A stretch of 27,376 bases of DNA from MED-G105 sp050331095 (GCA_050331095.1 JBHJHE010000050.1:1-27376), one strand, 5' to 3'; positions 7,628 to 15,272 are shown, numbered from the stretch's first letter. Notes: generated from the letters alone by a model not told the origin. Made by a program: numbers and translations.

Positions 7628-8872
7628 TCAGGCCGCGCCGTCCTTCGCTTTGCGGCGCGCCAGCAGTCGCAGGCGAAGGGCGTTCAGCCGAATGAAGCCC
7701 TTCGCGTCGGCCTGGTCGTAAACGGCGTCTTCTTCAAAGGTGACGTGGGCCAGCGAATAGAGCGACTGGGGCGAGCGGCGGGCGACGATCCGCGCCGCGC
7801 CCTTGTAAAGCTCGACGACGGCGACGCCTTCCACGCGCTCCTGACTTTTGTCGATCAGCGCCTGGAGCATCTCGCGCTCCGGGGAGAACCAGAAGCCGTT
7901 GTAGATCAGCTCCGCGTAGCGCGGCATGAGCGCGTCTTTCAGGTGTCCCGCGCCGCCGTCGAGGGTGAGCTGTTCGATCCCGCGGTGGGCGACGATGAGG
8001 ATCGCGCCGCCGGGCGTCTCGTAAATCCCGCGGGACTTCATGCCGACGAAGCGGTTCTCCACGAAGTCGAGCCGGCCGATCCCGTGGCGCCGGCCGTACT
8101 CGTTGAGCGTCGTCAACAGAGCCGCCGGGCCAAGGCGCTGCCCGTTGACGCTGACGGCGTCGCCGCGTTCGAAGCCGATCTCGATCGTTTCCGGCGCGTT
8201 GGGCGCGTCGACCGGGTCGGCGGTGCGCTGGAAGACGTAGTGGGGCGCCGGCTCGCCCGGATCCTCCAGGACCTTGCCCTCGGACGACGTGTGCAGAAGG
8301 TTCGCGTCGACGGAGAAGGGCGCTTCGCCGCGCTTGTCGCGCGGTATCTCGATCTGGCGCGCTTCGGCCCAGGCGATGAGCTTTTCGCGACTGTTCAAGT
8401 CCCATTCGCGCCACGGCGCGACGACCTCGAGATCCGGATTGAGGGCGGCGACGCCGAGCTCGAAGCGAACCTGGTCGTTGCCTTTACCCGTGGCGCCGTG
8501 GGCGACGGCGTCGGCGCCCGTCTCCGCGGCGATCTCGACGAGGCGCTTGGCGATCAGCGGCCGCGCAATCGCCGTGCCGAGCAGGTATTCGCCCTCATAA
8601 AGCGCGTTCGCGCGCATCATCGGAAACACGAAGTCGCGCACGAACTCGTCGCGCAGATCTTCGATGAAAATCTCCTTGACGCCAGCTCGCTCGGCCTTGG
8701 CGCGGGCGGGCTCCAGCTCCTCGCCCTGGCCGAGGTCGGCGGTGAAGGTGACGACCTCGCAGCGGTGACGCTCCTGCAGCCACTTCAGGATGACGGACGT
8801 GTCGAGGCCGCCCGAATAGGCGAGGACGATCTTGCTCAGTCGTTGCGGCGCATCGCCGTCGCCGCCGCTCAC
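7628..8872 (-). CDS. argG: Argininosuccinate synthase
   Basis: A 414-residue enzyme that joins citrulline and aspartate using ATP in arginine synthesis. The N-type ATP pyrophosphatase P-loop YSGGLDTS is near residue 19. Further family motifs are FTADLGQGEE, the ALYEGEYLLGTAIARPLIAK segment, DAVAHGATGKGNDQVRFE, PWREWDLNSR, SVDANLLHTSSEGK and GMKSRGIYETPGG. Length is close to the usual ~400. The start is a GTG at 8872 that overlaps the stop of the upstream TIR gene by four bases (GTGA). No Shine-Dalgarno precedes it, so translation is probably coupled to the TIR gene. An argG whose translation depends on a TIR protein is unusual. Confidence 0.96.
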   Translation of the reverse strand: MSGGDGDAPQRLSKIVLAYSGGLDTSVILKWLQERHRCEVVTFTADLGQGEELEPARAKAERAGVKEIFIEDLRDEFVRDFVFPMMRANALYEGEYLLGTAIARPLIAKRLVEIAAETGADAVAHGATGKGNDQVRFELGVAALNPDLEVVAPWREWDLNSREKLIAWAEARQIEIPRDKRGEAPFSVDANLLHTSSEGKVLEDPGEPAPHYVFQRTADPVDAPNAPETIEIGFERGDAVSVNGQRLGPAALLTTLNEYGRRHGIGRLDFVENRFVGMKSRGIYETPGGAILIVAHRGIEQLTLDGGAGHLKDALMPRYAELIYNGFWFSPEREMLQALIDKSQERVEGVAVVELYKGAARIVARRSPQSLYSLAHVTFEEDAVYDQADAKGFIRLNALRLRLLARRKAKDGAA

Positions 8873-10065
8873 CGGGTGAGGATCTTGAGGTCGTAACCGA
8901 CCGTCGTCGGTTCGTCAGCGCCCGGATCGGCCCCTTGGACATCATCGGCGCCTTGGACCGAACCCCCCTGAACACGGGCCCCGTGAACATGGGCCCCGCG
9001 GATTTGGGCCGCACGGCGCGAGCCCGCCACGCGCAAAACGAACACGCCGGTCATCGGCGCGCGATAAGAAACGAGATCGACGTCGGGTTTCGCCGGCTCC
9101 GACGCGATCGGCGCGCCGTCGGGGTCGAACAGCTCCCACGACACATCGCCGTACTCGGACGCTTCCAGGTCGAGTTCGATTTCAGCGCCAGCGGGCCACG
9201 ACATACGGAACTCGTGCGCCGCGCCCGGCCCGGCGAGGACGCCGGCGCCGTCGAAAGCGCCATCGGCGGAGACTTCGATCAGGCGCTCGCTGCTGAGCTC
9301 GAAAACCAGTCGTTCGCCCGCCGCGACGTCCCGCGCGGCGGGCGCCGTCGCGAAGGCCGCCGAGTGCGCGAGCGCCGCGTCGTCCCGGGTTTCGCCGAAT
9401 TCGTCGCCGAGCTTAGCCGACGCATCGCCCGTCGAGGCGACGCGGGCGCGGGCCTCGCGCACGGCGTCGAACGGCGCGCCGGAGACGCGCGCGGCGAATT
9501 CCTTCGCCCGGGCGATCGCAGCGCGGTCCTCGCCGCCGCGCCATGCGCTCGCAAACGGCTCAGCGCCGCCGAACGCGAAACCGACGATCGCCGCGAAAAC
9601 GAGAAAGCCCGCGAAGATCGCCGCCCGGCGGCCGGCGGCGTCGTCGACCGTGCGGGGCGCCGCGGCGCGTCGGCGGTGGTCGACCTGGCCGCGCACGTCC
9701 GAGACGAGCCGCGCGACGGGCGCGGCGTCGGCGTCGCCCGACCACTCGCGAAGCTCGTAGGCGGCCGGTCGCGAAAAGGCCTTCGGGGCCGGCGCGTCGT
9801 CGAGCGACACGTTGACGATGGTGCCGGCGCGCTTGGCGGCTTCGGCTTCTTTCAGCACCCAGTCCGTCGCCGCGGCGTGGGCGGACCAGAGCGCGATCAC
9901 GGCCTTGGCCTCGGCGAGGGCGCGCTCCAACTCGTCTTCGAGGACGGCGCGTTCGGTCGGGCGCCGGTCCCACCACACCGTCAGGCCCGCGTCTTCAATA
10001 GCGCGCGCGATCGCCTGCGCCTTGCCGCGATCCTCGGCGGCGAATGTGATGAAGACGTCGGTCAT
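8869..10065 (-). CDS. TIR-domain membrane protein with periplasmic beta-rich domain
   Basis: A 398-residue protein. Residues 1-98 form a bacterial TIR domain: beta-1 VFITFAAEDRG, BB-loop region WWDRRPTERA, AVIALWSAHA, and the putative NADase Glu73 in WVLKEAEAA. One membrane helix lies at about 149-166 (AIFAGFLVFAAIVGFAFG), preceded by Arg-rich sequence, which puts the TIR domain in the cytosol. The outer part has a helical linker, then a beta-rich domain (about 225-350) whose end, SYRAPMTGVFVLRVAG, resembles the last strands of bacterial PPC/beta-sandwich domains. The last ~45 residues hold five-residue repeats encoded by a 15-bp array. The TIR call is solid; the ectodomain assignment is inference. 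The ATG at 10065 has GGGGAA upstream. It lies between rlmN and argG on one strand. Confidence 0.85.
   Translation of the reverse strand: MTDVFITFAAEDRGKAQAIARAIEDAGLTVWWDRRPTERAVLEDELERALAEAKAVIALWSAHAAATDWVLKEAEAAKRAGTIVNVSLDDAPAPKAFSRPAAYELREWSGDADAAPVARLVSDVRGQVDHRRRAAAPRTVDDAAGRRAAIFAGFLVFAAIVGFAFGGAEPFASAWRGGEDRAAIARAKEFAARVSGAPFDAVREARARVASTGDASAKLGDEFGETRDDAALAHSAAFATAPAARDVAAGERLVFELSSERLIEVSADGAFDGAGVLAGPGAAHEFRMSWPAGAEIELDLEASEYGDVSWELFDPDGAPIASEPAKPDVDLVSYRAPMTGVFVLRVAGSRRAAQIRGAHVHGARVQGGSVQGADDVQGADPGADEPTTVGYDLKILTR
8929..9006 (-). repeat. 15-bp in-frame tandem repeat encoding x-V/I-x-G-A units
   Basis: Five imperfect 15-base units lie at 8992-9006, 8977-8991, 8962-8976, 8947-8961 and 8929-8943, with one extra codon (GAT) at 8944-8946 before the last. 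On the coding strand they give QIRGA, HVHGA, RVQGG, SVQGA, D, DVQGA. The regular five-residue period recalls pentapeptide repeats but lacks the usual A(D/N)LxX consensus. Confidence 0.75.
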
Positions 10066-10170
10066 GCCCGTTCCCCAAAGGCGGCGAGAACCGCATATTT
10101 ACCAAGAAAATCGACCCGGCGGCAAACTCCGTTTCGCGCCGTTGGGGGTCGGTCGGGCCCAGGCGTCGGC

Positions 10171-11334
10171 TTAGGCGTCGGCGGGGATGCCGGCGGCCGC
10201 TTCGCGCCGGCGTCGGTCGGCGGCGCGTTCCTTGACGCTGTCGGACTTCAGTTGCCCGCAAGCCGCCAGAATGTCCCGGCCCCGCGGCGTGCGGATCGGC
10301 GAGGCGTAGCCGGCGCGGTTGAGGATCTCGGCGAAGGCCTCGATCCGCGGCCAGCTCGCGCAGGCGTAGGGCGCGCCCGGCCACGGATTGAAAGGGATCA
10401 GGTTGATTTTCGCCGGGATGTTGCGAAGGAGCCGCACCAGTTCGCGCGCTTCGGCGTCGCTGTCGTTGACCCCGTCGAGCATGACGTACTCGAAGGTGAT
10501 GCGCCGCGCGTTGCCAAGGCCGGGGTAGGCGCGGCACGCGTCGAGCAACTCCGCCAGCGGATGCTTGCGGTTGATGGGCACGAGCTCGTCGCGCAGGTCG
10601 TCGCGGACGGCGTGGAGCGAAATCGCCAGCATCGCGTTCGTGCGCGCGCCGAGCTCCGGAATCTTCGGCGCGACGCCGGCCGTCGACACCGTGGCGCGCC
10701 GGCGCGAGATCGACACGCCGTCGCCGTCGGCGAGGATCTCGATCGCGCGGGCGACGTTGTCGAGATTGTAGAGGGGCTCGCCCATGCCCATGAAGACGAC
10801 GTTCGACAACTGACGATCGTCGCGCCCGGACGGCCATTCGCCGAGATCGTCCTTAACCACGAGGGCCTGGGCGACGATCTCTTCCGCCGTCAGGTTGCGC
10901 ACGAGCTTCTGCGTGCCCGTGTGGCAGAACGTGCACGACAGGGTGCAGCCCACCTGACTGGAGACGCAAAGGGCGCCGGCCCGGCCGACGTCGGGGATGA
11001 AGACGCACTCGGCTTCCGCGCCGGGGCCCAGCCGAACGAGGTATTTGCGCGTGCCGTCGACGGAGACCTGGCGCTCGACGATCGACGGACGAGCGAGGTC
11101 GAACCGGTCGGCGAGCGCCGCGCGCATCGGCTTCGCGACGTTCGTCATCGCATCGAAATCGGTGACGCCGTTATTGTAGATCCAGCGCCAGACCTGGTCC
11201 GTGCGCATCCGCGCCTGGCGGGCGTCGAGGCTGAGGCCTTCGGCCAGGGTCGCGCCGATCTCGGCCCGCGTCAGGCCGACGAGCCGCGCTTTGGCGGGCT
11301 CGGCGGATGCGCTGGCGAGATCGAGTTCTGGCAC
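10171..11334 (-). CDS. rlmN: Dual-specificity RNA methyltransferase RlmN
   Basis: A 387-residue radical-SAM enzyme that methylates C2 of A2503 in 23S rRNA and A37 of some tRNAs. The [4Fe-4S] motif is in CTLSCTFCHTG (Cys130, Cys134, Cys137). FMGMGEPLYN is the SAM-binding GEP region, and the methyl-carrying Cys359 is in DILAACGQL near the C-terminus. Other family blocks are QVWRWIYNNG, CVSSQVGC, STAGVAPKIPEL, LAISLHA and NLIPFNPWPG. Two starts are possible: GTG 11334 (VPELDLAS) or GTG 11394, which adds 20 residues. I prefer 11334 because the added codons have much lower third-position GC than the gene and overlap a candidate dut promoter. The gene diverges from dut and is first in a run with the TIR gene and argG. 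Confidence 0.92.
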   Translation of the reverse strand: MPELDLASASAEPAKARLVGLTRAEIGATLAEGLSLDARQARMRTDQVWRWIYNNGVTDFDAMTNVAKPMRAALADRFDLARPSIVERQVSVDGTRKYLVRLGPGAEAECVFIPDVGRAGALCVSSQVGCTLSCTFCHTGTQKLVRNLTAEEIVAQALVVKDDLGEWPSGRDDRQLSNVVFMGMGEPLYNLDNVARAIEILADGDGVSISRRRATVSTAGVAPKIPELGARTNAMLAISLHAVRDDLRDELVPINRKHPLAELLDACRAYPGLGNARRITFEYVMLDGVNDSDAEARELVRLLRNIPAKINLIPFNPWPGAPYACASWPRIEAFAEILNRAGYASPIRTPRGRDILAACGQLKSDSVKERAADRRRREAAAGIPADA

Positions 11335-11365
11335 GGTTGGCGATCGTCGGGGGTTAAGGCGGTTT

Positions 11366-11392
11366 TTGGCGAGCGCCGGACATGCGCTATCC
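11366..11392 (+). promoter_or_regulatory. Candidate dut promoter
   Basis: TTGGCG (11366-11371) and GCTATCC (11386-11392) resemble the Caulobacter-type TTGACGS-N10-14-GCTANAWC promoter. Transcription would begin near 11398, favouring the ATG at 11431 as the dut start over the one at 11407. Confidence 0.33.
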
Positions 11393-11430
11393 ACGGCGCG
11401 AGTTCAATGCGAGACGGGCGAAACGAACGA

Positions 11431-11934
11431 ATGCAGACGACGACACCGCAACCATCGGTCTTTGGCGACGCCGCGCCTGAGGTTTCGTTCCTTCGGCTGC
11501 CCCATGGGCGCGATCTCGACCCGCCGGCCTATCAATCGGCGCTAGCGGCCGGCTGCGATCTACGGGCCGCCGTCGCGGAATACGCGCCGATCGAGATTCC
11601 GCCCTTCTCGCGCGCGGCGGTGCCGACGGGAATCGCGATTGCGTTGCCGGCCGGTTGGGAGGCGCAGGTGCGCTCGCGCTCCGGCCTCGCCCTTCGCAGC
11701 GGCGTCGCCTGCCTCAACGCGCCGGGCACGATCGACGCGGACTATCGCGGCGAGATCTTCGCGATCCTGATCAATCACGGCGACGAGCCGTTCCGCGTCG
11801 TCCGCGGCGCGCGTATCGCCCAGCTTATCGTCGCGCCCGCGCCCCAGGCGCGCTTCGTAGAGGTCGACGACGCGGCGAGCCTCGGCGCCACGGCGCGGGG
11901 GGCGGGCGGCTTCGGCTCCACCGGCGCCGGCTGA
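11431..11934 (+). CDS. dut: Deoxyuridine 5'-triphosphate nucleotidohydrolase (dUTPase)
   Basis: A 167-residue trimeric dUTPase that hydrolyses dUTP to dUMP, keeping uracil out of DNA and feeding dTMP synthesis. All five motifs are present: I AGCDLRAA (40-47), II RSRSGLA (81-87), III GTIDADYRGEI with catalytic Asp102, IV ARIAQLIV (127-134) and V RGAGGFGSTG (156-165). Length is slightly over the usual ~150 because of an N-terminal extension (MQTTTPQPSVFGDAAPEV). An in-frame ATG at 11407 would add eight residues. It is followed after eight bases by the MoeB/ThiF-type gene, so the two are probably cotranscribed. Confidence 0.95.
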   Translation: MQTTTPQPSVFGDAAPEVSFLRLPHGRDLDPPAYQSALAAGCDLRAAVAEYAPIEIPPFSRAAVPTGIAIALPAGWEAQVRSRSGLALRSGVACLNAPGTIDADYRGEIFAILINHGDEPFRVVRGARIAQLIVAPAPQARFVEVDDAASLGATARGAGGFGSTGAG

Positions 11935-11942
11935 CCCGCCGC

Positions 11943-12707
11943 ATGCTGAGCGACGCCGAGCGCGCGCGATATCTGCGCCATATCCTGCTGAAGGAGGTCG
12001 GCGCGCAGGGCCAGCGCAAGCTCCTCGACGCGAGCGTCCTCGTCGTCGGCGCGGGCGGGCTCGGCGCGCCGATCGTCCAGTATCTCGCGGCCGCGGGCGT
12101 CGGCCGGCTCGGCGTCGTCGACGACGACCGCGTCGGCGTCTCCAATCTTCAACGACAAGTGATCTACCGCGCCGCCGCCGTTGGCCGGCGTATGGCCGCG
12201 ACCGCCGCCGCCGCCGCGAAGGCGATCGCGCCGGACTTACAAGTCGACGCGATCGATGCGCGGTTCGACGCGGCCAACGCCGATCTCGCCGCGGCCTACG
12301 ACGTCGTCGTCGAAGGCGTCGACGCCTTTGCGGCGCGCTACGACATCAACCGCGCCTGCCTCGCCGCGCGCACGCCGCTTGTCTCCGCGGCGCTCGGCCG
12401 CTTCGACGGCCAGGTCGCGACGTTTAAACCCTACGCCGGCGACTTGCCCTGCTATCGATGCTTTGCGCCGGCGCCCCCGCCGGCCGACGCGGTTCTCGCG
12501 TGCGGCGACGGCGGCGTTCTGGGCCCCGTCGCGGGCGTCGTCGGGTCGATCGCCGCTCTGGAGGTCCTGAAGGAGCTTCTGGGTCTTGGCGACAGCCTCG
12601 CTGGCCGGTTGTGGCTGTTCGACGGGCTCTCCGGAGCGGCGCGCGTCGTCGACCTGCCGCGCGATCCCGCTTGCGCCGACTGCGGGGCCGTGCGACGCCC
12701 CGCATAA
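11943..12707 (+). CDS. HesA/MoeB/ThiF family E1-like adenylyltransferase
   Basis: A 254-residue protein of the family that adenylates the C-terminal Gly of MoaD/ThiS-like sulfur carriers. The nucleotide-binding motif VVGAGGLGAP is at 34-43, DDDRVGVSNLQRQVIY at 60-75, the Mg-binding Asp127 in EGVDAFAARYDINRAC, and two zinc Cys pairs CYRC (170/173) and CADC (244/247), spaced as in MoeB. The N-terminal RYLRHILLKEVG is typical. One oddity: the conserved Lys of the family block GxPKxxxA is Met84 here (GRRMAATA), with two Arg before it. There is no rhodanese domain. moeB, thiF or hesA cannot be distinguished without the carrier partner, which is not in the window. Gap to dut is eight bases. Confidence 0.86.
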   Translation: MLSDAERARYLRHILLKEVGAQGQRKLLDASVLVVGAGGLGAPIVQYLAAAGVGRLGVVDDDRVGVSNLQRQVIYRAAAVGRRMAATAAAAAKAIAPDLQVDAIDARFDAANADLAAAYDVVVEGVDAFAARYDINRACLAARTPLVSAALGRFDGQVATFKPYAGDLPCYRCFAPAPPPADAVLACGDGGVLGPVAGVVGSIAALEVLKELLGLGDSLAGRLWLFDGLSGAARVVDLPRDPACADCGAVRRPA

Positions 12708-12730
12708 CGACGAAGACGGAGCGATCGTCG

Positions 12731-13354
12731 ATGCGACGGGTTTCGATTTGGATCATCGCGGCGCTGGCGCTCGCCGGGTGCGCATCGATCATCGCGCCGA
12801 AGCCGACGGCGGACCTCGCGGCGCTGAAATCCGGCGCCTACAAGCTCGACAAGCGCCACGCCGCGGTGCTCTTCCGCATCGATCACCTCGGCTTCTCCGA
12901 CTATGTCGGCCGCTTCGAGACGCTCGACGCGGCGCTTGATTTCGACCCGGAGGACCCGTCGAGCGCCCGCATCGAGGCGATCGTCGATATCGCCTCGCTC
13001 GACGTCGCCGACGACGATTTCGCCGAGACGCTCCGCGGCGACGGCTGGTTCGACGCGGCGTCGTTCCCTCAGGCGGCGTTTCGCTCGACGGCCGTCGAGG
13101 CGATATCGTCCGGCGACGGCGCGACGCGCGCAGACGTCGTCGGCGAGTTGACGCTCAAGGGGATCACGCGACCGATGACGCTTGAGGCGACGTTCAACGG
13201 CGGAGACAGGGACGTTCTGCGCGGCAACGCCTATGTGGTCGGCTTTTCAGCTGTCGGCGCGTTCGATCGAACCGAATTCGGTCTCGATAAATTCGCCGGT
13301 CCGATAGGGGAAACCGTTCGTCTGGAGATTGAAGCGGAGTTCATCCGCGAATGA
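12731..13354 (+). CDS. YceI-family lipoprotein
   Basis: A 207-residue protein with a lipoprotein signal (MRRVSIWIIAALALAGC, lipid Cys17). The mature part is a YceI domain: GAYKLDKRHAAVLFRIDHLG, then SDYVGRFETLDAALDFDP, VDIASLDVADDDFAETLRG, a SFPQAAFRST strand and GELTLKGITRPMTLEATF. YceI proteins are lipocalin-like beta barrels that bind long polyisoprenoid chains; the physiological role is unsettled. The gene follows the E1-like gene by 23 bases and may be cotranscribed. The start ATG is set by the signal peptide. Confidence 0.9.
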   Translation: MRRVSIWIIAALALAGCASIIAPKPTADLAALKSGAYKLDKRHAAVLFRIDHLGFSDYVGRFETLDAALDFDPEDPSSARIEAIVDIASLDVADDDFAETLRGDGWFDAASFPQAAFRSTAVEAISSGDGATRADVVGELTLKGITRPMTLEATFNGGDRDVLRGNAYVVGFSAVGAFDRTEFGLDKFAGPIGETVRLEIEAEFIRE

Positions 13355-13361
13355 CGCAAGC

Positions 13362-13377
13362 GGGCTTTCGAGAGCCC
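13362..13377. terminator. Stem-loop between convergent genes
   Basis: GGGCT-TTCGAG-AGCCC is a perfect 5-bp stem (extendable by T:G and T:A pairs) between the YceI stop and the DUF2141 stop. It could serve both strands, although no clear T-run follows. Confidence 0.4.
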
Positions 13378-13380
13378 GGA

Positions 13381-13881
13381 TCAGTCTTCGATCGTGACGA
13401 CCACGACCTCGCCTTTCGCGACGGGCACTTTCGCGTCTTTGAACTCCGGTTTTTTCAGTTTCGGCCGCACGCCGTTGGAGAAGCCGAACGGTTCTTTGGG
13501 CTTGCCGATGAAGTTTCGGTTGAGCACGCCGTCGCGGTTTTCGTCATAATAGGCGACGAATGCGTAAGCGCCGTCCTCAAGCGCGCCGAGCGGCAACACC
13601 GCGATCCCGTCCGGACCGATTTCCGCGGAAGCTTTCACCGCAGCGTTCTGCAGAAACGTCTCTTCATCACGATAGACGGAGAGTCGCACGGCGCCATCCT
13701 GCGCACCGAAGTCGGTCGTCACGGCGAGAACTACGCCGCTCGGATCCGCGTGGCGGGCGAACGGGTCGGGCGGCGGGGCGTTGTCCGCGTTCGCGCTGTT
13801 GACGACCGCCAGCGCAGCAAGGCCCGCCGCGACGATCGCCCGTCCGCCCGCATGACTTATCGCTCGTTCAAACCGGCGCAT
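13381..13881 (-). CDS. Secreted DUF2141-family protein
   Basis: A 166-residue exported protein. A signal peptide ending around AVVNSANA is followed by a beta-rich domain with the DUF2141 hallmark YDENRDGVLNRNFIGKPKEP and FGFSNGVRP. The earlier strands GAVRLSVYRDEETFLQ and YAFVAYYDENRDG fit the same family. The DxNxDGxLxxN stretch looks like a small calcium-binding loop; binding is inference. No enzymatic function is established for the family. The ATG at 13881 follows GGTGGGA. A GTG at 13944 is in frame but the intervening sequence is AT-rich and unlike coding DNA here. It lies 161 bases downstream of the dehydrogenase gene. Confidence 0.82.
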   Translation of the reverse strand: MRRFERAISHAGGRAIVAAGLAALAVVNSANADNAPPPDPFARHADPSGVVLAVTTDFGAQDGAVRLSVYRDEETFLQNAAVKASAEIGPDGIAVLPLGALEDGAYAFVAYYDENRDGVLNRNFIGKPKEPFGFSNGVRPKLKKPEFKDAKVPVAKGEVVVVTIED

Positions 13882-14042
13882 GACCGACGTCCCACCTTCC
13901 TCAACATCAACGTGCGAACCGAGATATGTTTTTCTCGAAATCACGGCGCAAGTGCGGCGAACGCACGTTGGCGTGACGACGGTCGCGAGCGTTGCTTTCG
14001 CGCCGCACGTTATTGACGAAAGGTAAACTTCGGGGGCCCGCC

Positions 14043-15026
14043 TCAGCCGTCGATCGCGGGGATGACGCGGTCGGGCGGCTTATGGCCGTCGGCGAACATC
14101 CGCAGATTGATGAGCACGCGCTCGCCCATCTCCATGCGGCTCTCCACCGTCGCCGAGGCCATGTGCGGCGACAGCGTCACGTTGGGCGCGTCGAGCGCCG
14201 GGTTCGGGCGGGGCGGGTTCTGGAAGACGTCGAGCGCGGCGCCGGCGAGCCGACCGTCCGCGATCATCTCGGCCAGCGCGGCCTCGTCGAGGATGTCGCC
14301 GCGAGAGACGTTGACGACGTAGGCGTGGGCCGGAAGGCGCGCGAGACGCTGCTTCGACAGAAGGCCGATGGTGGCCGGCGTGCTCGGGCAGTTGATCGAA
14401 AGGATGTCGGCGTGGGCCAGCATCTCGTCGAGATCGTCCCAATAGGTCGCCTGCAGCTCGTGCTCGACGTGCGGGTTGATGGGCTGGCGGTTGTGGTAGT
14501 GGACCGACAGGCCGAACGCCGCCGCGCGCCGCGCGATGGCCTGGCCGACGCGGCCAAGGCCGACAATGGCGAGGCGTTTTCCGCGCACGCGCCGGCCGAG
14601 CATCCAGTTCGGCGACCAGCCGGGAAACTCGCCGGCGCGCAACGCCGCGACGCCCTCGAAAAGCCGGCGCGGCGCGGCGACGATGAGCGCCATGGCGAGA
14701 TCCGCGGCGTCCTCCGCAAGGACTGACGGCGTGTTGGTGACGGTGACGCCGTGGGCGTTCGCGGCGGCGACGTCGATATGGTCGACCCCGGCGCCGAAGT
14801 TCGCGGCCAGCCGGAACCGCGGGCCCGCTTCAGCGAAAAAAGACGCGTCGAGCTGGTCGCCGAGCGTGAGCGCGAGCGCGTCGTGATCCTGCGCGAGGGC
14901 CAGAAGGTCGTCCCGCGACAGCGGTCTGTCGGACGCGCACAGCGTGGCGTCGAAAAGATCGGCGATCCGCGCTTCGATGGCGTCCGGCAGCTTGCGCGTG
15001 GTGGCGACCCGGAATTTCGCGGTCAT
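14043..15026 (-). CDS. D-2-hydroxyacid dehydrogenase (glyoxylate/hydroxypyruvate reductase-like)
   Basis: A 327-residue cytosolic protein of the D-isomer 2-hydroxyacid dehydrogenase family. The substrate loop NFGAGVDHIDV, the Rossmann motif VGLGRVGQAIARR with HYHNR at the end of the second strand (Arg there often goes with NADP(H)), the catalytic Arg in NVSRGDILDE and the catalytic His in LSPHMASAT are present. The third catalytic residue is unusual: where relatives read DVFENEP, with the second Glu completing the Arg-Glu-His relay, this protein reads DVFQNPPRPNP. Both Glu are therefore lost. It may have reduced or altered activity. The ATG at 15026 faces the SH3 gene over 246 bases. Confidence 0.85.
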   Translation of the reverse strand: MTAKFRVATTRKLPDAIEARIADLFDATLCASDRPLSRDDLLALAQDHDALALTLGDQLDASFFAEAGPRFRLAANFGAGVDHIDVAAANAHGVTVTNTPSVLAEDAADLAMALIVAAPRRLFEGVAALRAGEFPGWSPNWMLGRRVRGKRLAIVGLGRVGQAIARRAAAFGLSVHYHNRQPINPHVEHELQATYWDDLDEMLAHADILSINCPSTPATIGLLSKQRLARLPAHAYVVNVSRGDILDEAALAEMIADGRLAGAALDVFQNPPRPNPALDAPNVTLSPHMASATVESRMEMGERVLINLRMFADGHKPPDRVIPAIDG

Positions 15027-15133
15027 GCGCGTGTCGTTCCCGCCCTTACCGATCGTTGTCGTCGATTGTCGTCATCGATCGTCGTTGCGCGCTCGGCGCG
15101 GCGTCGTGCGCCTGCGCGGTTTCCTCAGCGCGG

Positions 15134-15149
15134 TTAACCAGCCATTAAC
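15134..15149 (+). promoter_or_regulatory. Perfect CtrA binding site
   Basis: TTAACCAGCCATTAAC matches the CtrA full-site consensus TTAA-N7-TTAAC exactly. It lies in the 246-base divergent region, 123 bases before the SH3-gene start and 107 bases before the dehydrogenase start. A weak -10-like AAACTAG follows at 15164-15170, at a spacing compatible with CtrA activation toward the SH3 gene. The site is seen directly; regulation is inference. Confidence 0.6.
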
Positions 15150-15272
15150 ACGCCGACGAGAGAAAACTAGCGAGGGCGGCGTGCGCGTTGCGGGCGAAGC
15201 GCCGTTTTGACAGCCAAACGATCGGCTTCGGCGCGCGCATTCGCGCCGAGGCGTCTCGAGAGGGGGCCGCCG

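Noticed and set aside
7184..8896. A 570-codon plus-strand open frame
   Set aside because: Antisense to argG and the small cysteine protein; no recognisable domain.
8869..11334. rlmN-TIR-argG run as a known TIR defence system such as Thoeris
   Set aside because: No SLOG/ThsA-like, nuclease or cyclase gene is adjacent, and both neighbours are housekeeping enzymes.
8935..11934. A 999-codon plus-strand open frame ending in dut
   Set aside because: Only the last 167 codons are dut. The rest is antisense to argG's neighbours (TIR gene and rlmN), is Arg-rich and lacks any domain; long antisense frames are expected at this GC content.
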